The translations under genes and the position numbers were made by a program. DNA of 64,000 bases from Lichenostomus cassidix (lineage: Eukaryota > Chordata > Aves > Passeriformes > Meliphagidae): the NCBI GenBank assembly GCA_008360975.2, contig CM039210.1, forward strand, positions 11,348,293-11,412,292. Direction: 5' to 3'. Within the stretch, counting starts at the first letter, position 1. Every line of letters starts with the position of its first letter. A model generated the notes under the pieces. It saw only the letters and a program-made list of their open reading frames with translations. It searched no databases and was not told where the DNA came from. Shown piece by piece: positions 56,165-64,000 of this stretch.

Positions 56165-56761
56165 GGGAGCAAGGCCTTTCTCTCTCTTGCATGGCCTTTG
56201 CAGCTTTAACACTCTATATGAGACTCCCTCTGGATCACAGCTTCCTCTAGGCATCCACCTGCTCCTCTGGCATGGGCACCTCCCCATGGGCTGTGGGTGG
56301 ATCTCTGCTCCCCCATGGACCTGGTGGGCCGCAGGGATACCTCCTGCTCCTCCCATCATCTTTGCCATGGCCGGCAGAGGGTTTTCAGCTCTGGCGCCTG
56401 GAGCACCTCCTCCCCTCCCCCACCTTCTCCACTGACCTTGGCATCTCCATGTTGTTTTCCCTCACATATTTTCATCTCCTCCTCCTCTAACTGAAAAGAA
56501 GTGTGTGCTCACATTCTTTTGATTTCTTCTTAAATGTGTTTTCACAGAGGCGTAACTAACATCTCTAATTGGCCCAGGCTTGGCCAGCAGCATGTCTATC
56601 ATCTTCAGAGCCATCAGAGATTTGCTCTACTGGACTTGGTGAAAAACTTCCAGAACCTTCACACAGGACTCACAGGAGCCATCCTTGTGCTTCGTCCCAC
56701 CCCTCAGGCCTACCACAACGGCTTCTGAAGAGTTTAAATTTCTCTTAGATGTTAAAGATAC

Positions 56762-57265
56762 TGATGCCTTAAAAGCTGGTAAAAATAAGACACAGACATG
56801 GCAGTATAGGGAAAAAGGGTATTACATTGGTTTTAATAGGTGCCCCCTCGTCAAAGGTGGAACCCCGCTGACAAAGCACACTGGGTACAACACGTATACA
56901 ATTTTATGGACCTCACAAATTAGCATATCTATCTAAAATCTCCCAATAAGAAACTTAAAAAATGAAGTAATTGTCCCCCTATTCTAATTACCCCCCTCCA
57001 AATGAGGCTACAATCTAGTTTACAAAAGCATGTTCCAGAGAGGAGGCTCCATCCAAGGTTGGAGCCTCTAGTTCTGAGATATTAGGGATGTTTTGTCTTC
57101 CCCAGAGAACCCCGAAGTAAGCTAGATATCAGAGTACAAGGATTATAAACATGTAGGGCCAAGGTACAGGGAATAAGAGGTACAGGGAATGGGAAAGGGT
57201 ATAAAATATATAAAAAGGGTATAAAAAGAGTATAAAGAGAAAGGACAAAAAACCATCAGGCATCA
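56762..57265 (-). repeat. ERV-A family solo LTR
   Basis: 504 bp, TGATGCC...GGCATCA, flanked by ATAC (56758-56761, 57266-57269). Close to the ERV-A1 LTR type. Confidence 0.92.
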
Positions 57266-57600
57266 ATACCTTGCTGATGTTCTGGGCTAAGCAAAACCAC
57301 CACACAGCCCTTTGCTGCCACTGCCGCCACCACTAGAAAAAAAACCAGACCCAGGAGTGTGTCTTCTTCACACACCCCCCCCCACCCTTGCACTTCCAGC
57401 CTGCACAACCCAGGAGTTTTCAAAACAACTCAGAACTTCTTCCGGCTGCAGAACCTGTCTTAAAGCAACAGGAACCCATTTCTGAGTATAAAAAAAACCA
57501 GACGATAGAGAATACAGGATTATCATAACATCACCCCAAGACATTCCACCCCTTCTTCCATATCGTCGGCTTAATGGCTAAGTTCATATATTTCAACTCT

Positions 57601-57715
57601 AAACACACACATATGTACATATATACATATGTACATATATATGTATGTACGTATATACGTATGTACATATATACATATATACATATATACGTATGTACAT
57701 ATATACATATACAAA
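57601..57715. repeat. Alternating purine-pyrimidine microsatellite
   Basis: Mixed (CATA/TGTA)n with many self-complementary words such as GTACATATATACGTATGTAC-like units. It lies at the 3' end of ERV-L1 pol; the same kind of repeat sits at 62695-62985 next to ERV-L2, so it may have been part of the element. Confidence 0.85.
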
Positions 57716-57789
57716 TAGTGGCAGTGTTATTCAGCAAGCAGCGATACATAGGCATCCCAACATTACACGTGCTTCTCACCCAAAATCAA

Positions 57790-59985
57790 ATCTCCCTGAG
57801 GTACACATTTTTTTCTCCATCTTCCTGCATTACCCACCAGATGCACCCTGGTTCCTGAGCAAAGAAAACCCCATGGATGGGTTTGTCTTTACATGAGGCA
57901 GAATTAATGCAGTCTTTCCTAACAAGCCTCTGACATGTACCTCTGGGACCTTGTCTCTGTCTGCTGGATCCAGGGGCTCAGATTGGGCAGGGCCTGCTCG
58001 GTTGGTGGAGCCTCGGGTGTTAACTAACCAGGTGGCCTTTGCTAAATGGCGCTCCCAATTTTTGAAATACCCCCCACGCAGTGCTTCAAGGTGGTTTTTA
58101 AAAATTCATTACACTGTTCTACTTTGCTAGCAGCTGGTGCATGATAAGGGATATGATACACCCACTCAATGCCATGTTCCCTAGCCCAGATGTTTATGAG
58201 GCTGTCTTGGTTTGAAAGACAGGCGCCTGCTAAGAGAGGTCAAACCCTCCCTTAGGACAGAGAATGTGATCTCCCTTCCCCCCGAAGTATTTTAATTTTG
58301 AAATCAAGGGCTTTCAGGCAGAGGTATGGGAAAAGGAATAACAGTTCTTTACTAGTATCTATAGCAGAGTAAACAAGCAATAGCAAAAATAACAACAACA
58401 AATAGGACCAGAAAACCAATGGCAGATGTCTTTTTGAGCTGCCGAGCACTTTCCCGTGTGGTGTAATCACGGTCGCAAGCAGCAGGGGCGGTGTTGAGCT
58501 CCCGGACGGGCAGGGCAGGTGCAATAACTCCCAAGCGGCTGCATGTGACGCTGTGGCGCAGGGTCAGGTCAGCCTCACGCAGCTGTTAATAGCGGAGAGC
58601 TGAGAAGCAGGCAGGCAGCTTGGAGCAGCAAAGCGGGGTGGCAGGGGGCATGGGCTGGCTCTCCCGGGCTAGCCAGCGAGGTAGCAAGGACTCTGCAGTC
58701 ATGGTAGATGCCGTGGTCTCGTGCGGCGAAAGTGGGGAGGGCAGCAGGGACAGTCGGACTCCCCCACAGCTGCAGCAAAGTGCAGCCGGGAAAGGTGTGC
58801 GTTCCTGGCAGGGAAAGGGTTGGATCTCACACTTTTCTCCAGCCAAAAGCTCACCCAGCCAGAAGGAGAAGGCAGAGCACAGTTGGATCTCCCACGGTCG
58901 CAGCCAGAAGCAAAAAGCAGTCGTTTTTTCCTCCCCGGTGTCCGACGGACGAGTACCAGTCCCAACAGCAGGCTGCCTCGTCCCCTTGCCCCACCTAGCA
59001 CACCCTTTTGTCTCTTACAAAAGATTTGATGGCTCTAATCACCCAGATATGTGTTGCTTAGTAATAGGGATGGAGAAAAATTCCAATGCCCCCAACCTCC
59101 GACAGAGGCTATTTTTAAAATAAGTCCCGTTGTCTGACTCAATTCTCTCAGGAGTACTGTGCCTCTACAGGACTTGGTTTTCAAGGCCCAGGATGGTGTT
59201 ACGGGCAGTGGCATGAAGCACAGGGTAGGTCTCCAGCCACCCAGTGGTGGCTTATACCATTGTGAGCATGTAGCACTTGCCTTGACAGGTCTGGGGCAGT
59301 GTAATGTAGTCAACCTGCCAGGCCTCACCATACTTTTGCTTGGACCACCTTCCCCCATACCACAGGGGTTTCACCCACTTGGCTTGCTTGATCTCAGCAC
59401 ACGTCTCACAGTTATGGATAACCTGGGAGATACAGTTCATGGTTAGATCCACCCCTCGGTGGCTCCTGGCTGCAGAGTAAAGCACATTCTTCACTTCTGG
59501 TCCTGTCTTGACTGGGCCAAGGGCTACTGCATGAGCAATCTCCTGCTTGATCTGAGCGAGGGCTTGTTGCTGTTCAGGGCCCCAGTGGAAATCATTCTTC
59601 TTGTGTGTCACCAGGTAGAGAGGGCTCACAATCTGGCTGTACTCAGGAATGGGCATTCTCCAAAAGCCTATGGCGCCTAGGAAAGCTTGCGTCTCTTTGT
59701 TGGTTGGTGGGGACATCGCTGTCATCTTATTGATGACCTTGGTGGGAATCTGACGCAGTCCATCTTGCCACTTCACCCCCAGGAACTGGATCTCTTTGGC
59801 GGGCTCCTTGACTTTACTTTTTTAATGGTGAAGCCAGCTTCCAGGAGAATTTGGATGATCTCTCCCTTCTCAAATACTTCCCTTGCCGTGTTCCCTCACA
59901 CAATGATGTCATCAATGTACTTCAGATGTTCCAGAGCCTCACCCTTTTCCAGGGCATTCTGTATCAGTCCATGGCAGATGGGAAA
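57790..59985 (-). pseudogene. pol: pol of ERV-L1, with RNase H deleted and LTR inserted
   Basis: From the right: RT palm with YIDDII (about 59895-59915), RT connection (AFLGAIGFWR), then an in-frame deletion that joins it to the second half of the integrase zinc domain (CETCAEIK), so RNase H and the HH pair are missing. Next WQVDYITLP (first Asp), a stop at 59249-59251, the family S LTR insertion (58203-59104), and the integrase C-terminal half to about 57790. The open piece is 59252-59776. The closest match is ERV-L2 at 63010-64000, which is intact over the same region. Confidence 0.82.
58203..59104 (-). repeat. Family S solo LTR in ERV-L1 integrase
   Basis: 902 bp, TGTCTTGGTTTGAAAG...CCAACCTCCGACA, flanked by GAGGC (58198-58202, 59105-59109). 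ERV-L2 shows the empty site near 63440. Confidence 0.92.
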
Positions 59986-61714
59986 TTTGGGGTAATAATT
60001 TGGGAATTTGGTTAAAAAAATGGAAAAATAAATGAGAAATATGCGAGAAATTGGGACAAAAAAATTAAAGGGGAAAATGGGAAAAATTGAGGAAAAATAT
60101 TAAATATGGGGGAAAAATTGGGAGTTTGGTTAAAATTGGGAAGAAATGTGAAAAATTGGGGGGAAATCAGGACAATTTTTGGGAAAATTGGGAAAGTTGG
60201 AAAAAAGGGAAATTTAGGGCAAAAATTTGAGAATTTGGTTCAAAGGTGGTAAAAGAATTAGGGAAAAATGCAGGAAATTGGGGAAAATTTGGGGGAAAAA
60301 TGGGAAATTTGGGAAAAGGGATAAATTGGGAAAAAGGGAAATTTGGTTCAAAAATAACAAAAGAATTTTGAAAAAAGCAGAAAATTGGGGAAAATGGGGA
60401 ATATTGGAAGGGAAATCAAGAAAATTTGGAAAATGGGAAATTTGGGGGAAAAATTGGGAATTTTGATCAAAAGTGGTAAATGAATTTTAAAAAATTCAGG
60501 AAATTGGAAAAAATTTGGGGTGGGGAAATTGGGAAAATGGGAAATTTGGGGGGAAAATGGGGAATTTGGGGGGAAAATGAAAAAAGAATTGGGAAAAAGC
60601 CAAAAATTAGGGGAAAATGGGGGGAAATCGAGAAATTTGGGTAAAAGGAATATTTGGGGAAAAAAAAAAGAGAATTTGTTTAAAAAGGGGAAAAGAATTG
60701 AAAAAAAGCGAGAAATTGGGGGGAAAATGCAGGAAATTGGGAGAAAATGAGGAAAATTGGGAAAATGGGAAATTTAGGGCAAAAATTTAGGAATTTGGTT
60801 TAAGAGTGGTAAAAGAATTGAGAAAATATGTGGGAAATTGGGGGAAAATGAAGAAAATCTAGAGGAGATGGGGAAAATTTAAAAAATGGAAAAATTAGAG
60901 AAAAATTTGGAGATTTGGGTCAAAAACATGGAAAGAATTGGGAAAAAAGCAGAAAATTGAGGGAAATTTGGGGGGAAATGGGGGAAATTGAGAAATTTTG
61001 GAAAATAGGAACTTTGGGGCAAAGATTTAGGAATTTGGTTCAAAAGTGGTAAAAGATTGGGAAAAAAGCAGAAAACTGGGGGAAATGGGGAAAATTACGG
61101 TAAAATTGAAAAATTGGGGAAAAAAAGGGAAATTTGGGGCAAAAATTTAGGAATTTGGTTCAAAAACTGAAAAATAATTGGGAAAAAACCCAGAAAATTG
61201 GGGGGGGGGGGATTGGGTTCAAAAGTGGTAAAATAATTGGGAAAAAATCCAGAAAGTAGGAGGAAAACAGGGAATTTTGGAGGGGAAATAATGAAAATTT
61301 TTAAACATGGGAAATTTGGAAAAAAAATGGGAATTTTGTTAAAACAGGGGAAAATAATTGGGAAAAAGGCTGAAAATTGAGGGGAAATAGGAAAAATAGG
61401 GAAAATTGGACAGAAAATGAGGAAATTTGGGTGAAAGGGAAATTTGGGGCAAAAATTTGAGTATTTGTTAAAGTGGGAAAAGAATTGGGAAAAAATGCAG
61501 GAAATTGGAGAAAAATGGGGGGAAAAGGGGGGAATTGGGGAAAATTGGGAAAAGGGAAAATTTTGGGCAAAAATTTAAGAGTTTGTTTAAAAACTGGGAA
61601 AAGAATTGGGGAAAAAAGCAAAAAATTAGGGGGAAATGAGGAAATTTGGGGCAAAAAATTGGGAATTTGGATCGTAAATGGTAAGAGAATTGGGAAAAAA
61701 AGCAGAAAACTAAG
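59986..61714 (+). repeat. C-poor tandem array, unit about 115-120 bp
   Basis: About 15 diverged units; the recurring word GAATTTGGTTCAAAAG (with GTGGTAAAAGAATTGGG after it) recurs near 60005, 60120, 60231, 60345, 60460, 60670, 60790, 60905, 61028, 61150, 61325, 61450, 61570 and 61667. The plus strand is made almost entirely of A, G and T, with G runs of 3-5 between A/T tracts. The left edge meets the ERV-L1 RT frame inside the PICHG codons, the right edge meets a family S LTR. Lys/Gly/Trp-rich frames here are products of the repeat. Confidence 0.9.
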
Positions 61715-62606
61715 TGTCTTGGTTTGAAAGACAGGTGTCTGCCAAGAGAGGTTGATCCCTCCCTTAGGACAGAGAATGTGATTTTCCCCTCCCTCTGAAT
61801 TATTTAATTTTGAAAATCAAGGGCTTTCAGGCAAAGGTATGGGAAAAAGAATATCAGTTCTTTACTAGTATCTATAAACAAGCAATAACAATAATAGCAA
61901 CCACAACTAGAACCAGAAACCAATAGCAGATGACTTGTGAGCTGCCGAGCCTCTTCCCATGTGGTGTAATCACAGTTGCAAGCAGCAGGGGTGCTGTTGA
62001 GCTCCCGGCCAGGGCAGGACAGGTGCGATGACTCCTGAGCGGCTGCAGGTGGCGATGTGGCACAGGGTCAGGTCAGCCTCACACAGCTGGTAATGGTGGG
62101 CAGGCTGAAAAGCAGGCAGGGCAGCTCGGAGCGGCAAAAAGCAGGGCAGCAGGGGCAGGAGCTGGCTCTCCCCGGCTAGCTAGCGAGGTAGCAAGGATTT
62201 TTGCAGTCACAGCAGACGCCGCGGTCTTGTGCGGCAGAGGGCGGGGGCAGGCAGCAGAGGTAGCCGGACTCTCCCAGCAGCTGCTGCGAGAAAATGCAGC
62301 CCAGGGAAACGTGCACTTCTCAGTGGGAAAAAAAAAAGGTTGAATCAAAGCTTACCCCGCCAGGAGAAGAAAAACAGGGCACAATTGGATTTCCTCTGGT
62401 TGCAGCCAAAAGCAAAGAGCAGCCTCTCCTCTCAGTGTCCGAACGACGAGAGTGAGTGTTCCAAGGGCCGGCTCTTCCCTTACCCTGCCCTGCCCAAGCA
62501 CACCTTTTGTCTTTTACAAAAGACTTGATGGCTCTAATCACCCTACTATTTGTTGCTTAGTAACAGTGATGGAGAAAAATTCCAAGGCCTCCCCCAACCT
62601 CTGACA
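61715..62606 (-). repeat. Family S LTR next to the array
   Basis: 892 bp, TGTCTTGGTTTG...CCCAACCTCTGACA. No direct repeat: flanks are CTAAG and TTATG. Loss of the duplication suggests recombination with another copy or array growth at this edge. Confidence 0.88.
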
Positions 62607-62703
62607 TTATGCACCCCGAATTTGTTTCCATTCCAACATGTTACATTGAGCTTAAACATTTAAATTATATACGTACATGCATTACTCTAATTAGATACAT
62701 ATA

Positions 62704-62963
62704 TGTGGCTAGCACAGGTCTTTCTCATGAGAACTTTCTTGTGTGTTTTATAAACAAAGATAAAGTTTGGATGTTATGAAAACAGTGTCTCGAGATTTGG
62801 ACAGTTCAGGCCTGGCCAATCAGGCCTAGGGGGAGGTTTCTGGCTGACCAATCTGGGTGACCTCTGAAAAGTCTATATAAGTTGGAATCAAAATAATAAA
62901 GCTCTCTTTTCTTGCCACACTGAGAACCCGGGTCCTTTCTCTGCTAGCGGCTCAACAGCGACA
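62704..62963 (+). repeat. Family W solo LTR, 260 bp, with promoter elements
   Basis: TGTGGCTAGCACAGG...CTCAACAGCGACA, flanked by CATATA (62698-62703, 62964-62969). TATATAA at 62874-62880 and AATAAA at 62895-62900 lie 15 bases apart. Two CCAAT-type words (62816, 62838) lie upstream. The flank is itself a CATATA repeat, so the duplication is likely but not certain. Confidence 0.78.
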
Positions 62964-63009
62964 CATATATACATACAGATATGGATACAGGCACAGTGTT
63001 ATGGGCAAT

Positions 63010-64000
63010 TCAACCCCAACTAAGGTCTCCCTGAGGTATGCATCGTGTCTCTCCATCCTTTTGCATCACCCACCAGGTACACCCTGGTTCCTGAGCGAAG
63101 ACAACCCCATGGGTGGGTTTGTCTTTGCCTGAGGCAGAATTAATCCAAACAGTTTTCCCTAGCATGCCTCTCATGTGTACCACTGGAACTTTATCCCCGT
63201 CTGCTGTTTGCAGGGGTTCAGATTGGGCAGGGCCAGCACGGTCGGTGGAACCTTGGGTATTAACTAGCCAGGTGGCCTTGGCTAAATGCTGTTCCCAACC
63301 GTTAAAAGTCCCCCTGCCCAAAGCCTTCAAGGTGGTTTTTAGCAGACCGTTGCATTGCTCCACTTTGCCAGCAGCAGGTGCATGATAAGGAATGTGGTAC
63401 ACCCACTCAATGCCATGTTCCCTAGCCCAGGTGTTTATGAGGCTATTTTTAAAATGAGTCCCATTGTCTGACTCAATACTCTCAGGGGTACCGTGCCTCC
63501 ACAGGACTTGGTTTTCAAGGCCCAGGATGGTGTTACGAGCAGTGGCGTGAGGTAGAGCGTAGGTTTTCAACCACCCAGTGGTGGCTTCTACCATTGTGAG
63601 CACATAGCGCTTGCCATGGCGGGTTTGAGGCAGTGTGATGTCATCAATCTGCCAGGCCTCTCCATACTTATATTTAGACCACCTTCCACCACACCACAGG
63701 GGTTTCACCCGCTTGGCTTGCTTGATGGCAGCACACGTCTCACAATTATGAATTACCTGGGAGATACAGTCCATGGTTAGATCCACCCCTCGGTCTCGTG
63801 CCCACTTGTAGGTGGCATCTCTGCCCTGATGGCCAGAGGCATCATGGGCCCATCGAGCTAGGAACAGCTCTCCCTTGTGTTGCCAATCCAAATCTATTTG
63901 TGACACCTTTATCTTTGCAGCCTTATCCACTTGTTCGTTGTTTCGGTGTTCCTCATTAGCTCGGCTCTTGGGGACATGGGCATCTACATGACAGACTTTC
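63010..64000 (-). CDS. pol: ERV-L2 pol: RNase H end and integrase, open to the window edge
   Basis: The frame is open from 64000 (upstream start lies outside) to a stop at 63010. The first part is the RNase H end (HVDAHVPKS, NNEQVDKAAK). Counting from 63930, the integrase has H29 and H34, C63 and C66 (zinc site), D96 in WQIDDITLP, D155 in SDNGTHF and E191 in KVEQCNG; D155 to E191 spacing is 35 residues, the DD35E geometry. The C-terminal part includes GCTWWVMQKDG. Integrase would cut and join viral DNA to the host genome. No disabling change is visible in this part. The class III ERV-L assignment rests on motif order and similarity to ERV-L1, not on a search. Confidence 0.85.
   Translation of the reverse strand, partial: KVCHVDAHVPKSRANEEHRNNEQVDKAAKIKVSQIDLDWQHKGELFLARWAHDASGHQGRDATYKWARDRGVDLTMDCISQVIHNCETCAAIKQAKRVKPLWCGGRWSKYKYGEAWQIDDITLPQTRHGKRYVLTMVEATTGWLKTYALPHATARNTILGLENQVLWRHGTPESIESDNGTHFKNSLINTWAREHGIEWVYHIPYHAPAAGKVEQCNGLLKTTLKALGRGTFNGWEQHLAKATWLVNTQGSTDRAGPAQSEPLQTADGDKVPVVHMRGMLGKTVWINSASGKDKPTHGVVFAQEPGCTWWVMQKDGETRCIPQGDLSWG

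Larger units (their letters stand above)
53650..57304 (-). repeat. Family Q LTR, reverse, holding four more elements
   Basis: TGTTGAGGTTTGACC...CAAAACCACCACA, flanked by CAGCC (53645-53649, 57305-57309). Contains family U (53769-54421), an ERV-L-type LTR (54512-55078), family R (55423-56164) and an ERV-A solo LTR (56762-57265). Family Q sequence can be followed between them. Confidence 0.83.
41259..57530 (-). repeat. ERV-L1 3' LTR, about 0.6 kb spread over 16.3 kb
   Basis: Left end TGCCTTAGGTTAGAGACAAG aligns with the reversed end of 30687-31262; right end GATTATCATAACA is its reversed start. Internal joins: CCCC repeated at 41310-41313 and 53286-53289 (ERV-A2), and CAGCC at 53645-53649 and 57305-57309 (family Q). 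Confidence 0.72.
41259..59985 (-). mobile_element. Provirus ERV-L1, partial, with 3' LTR exploded by insertions
   Basis: Minus-strand ERV-L: pol (57790-59985), a purine-rich tract at 57531-57562, then the 3' LTR (pieces 41259-41313, 53286-53649, 57305-57530). The two large gaps in the LTR are ERV-A2 and a family Q LTR, each with its own target duplication, so the pieces belong to one LTR. No env was seen, as expected for ERV-L. The 5' part is replaced by the tandem array at 59986. Confidence 0.72.

Noticed and set aside
57601..57715. Cruciform or origin-like palindrome
   Set aside because: It is a simple CATA/TGTA microsatellite; self-complementarity follows from composition.
58586..59123. 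Frames up to 167 codons on both strands
   Set aside because: Lie within the family S LTR, which has a target duplication at both ends.
60227..61727. Lys/Gly/Trp-rich frames on both strands
   Set aside because: Products of the C-poor tandem array; each drifts with the repeat and has no motif.

Overview
The window looks like bird DNA, most likely a songbird. It has CR1 LINE 3' ends, short proviruses with avian-type 5 to 6 bp target duplications, ERV-L pol, and many LTR families, with almost no recognisable host coding sequence. Density and nesting of endogenous retroviruses (ERVs) suggest heterochromatin, for example a W chromosome; that is inference. I found no intact host gene, RNA gene or CRISPR array. 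Family names below (ERV-A to ERV-D, ERV-L, LTR families Q to X) are local labels, not database names.

Layout. 1-15411: provirus ERV-A1 (minus strand, gamma-type, tRNA-Arg primer site), with a family S solo LTR inside env and a complete second provirus, ERV-B (8291-14622, minus, tRNA-His-like primer site), inside its leader. 15412-32378: sparse unique DNA with CR1 fragments, G-rich microsatellites and several LTRs, including family Q LTRs inserted into one another. 32992-41258: ERV-D (plus, degenerate gag-pol, tRNA-Pro-like primer site), broken by an ERV-A solo LTR, nested family Q LTRs and a family V LTR. 41259-59985: an ERV-L provirus (minus) whose roughly 0.6 kb 3' LTR has been stretched to 16.3 kb by later insertions: ERV-A2 (41314-53285), which carries the alpharetrovirus-like ERV-C (41356-45146) in its own LTR, and a family Q LTR (53650-57304) holding four more elements. 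59986-61714: C-poor tandem array. 61715-64000: two solo LTRs and a second ERV-L pol with an open integrase.

The relative order of events can be read from target duplications: ERV-D, then ERV-L1, then ERV-A2, then ERV-C, then a reverse LTR of the ERV-C family. ERV-A2 is the best preserved: its two LTRs are nearly identical and gag is almost open. It carries at least six Trp codons turned into stops, the pattern expected from G-to-A editing of the viral plus strand at or before integration.

The most unusual finds are in ERV-B. A cysteine-rich open frame with a zinc-ribbon-like pattern sits between pol and env, where complex retroviruses keep accessory genes, and a second cysteine-rich block lies between RNase H and integrase. 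Also notable are a UGA-CGG gag-pol junction kept in both ERV-A copies, a possible captured host 5' exon inside ERV-C, and a roughly 118 bp tandem array.
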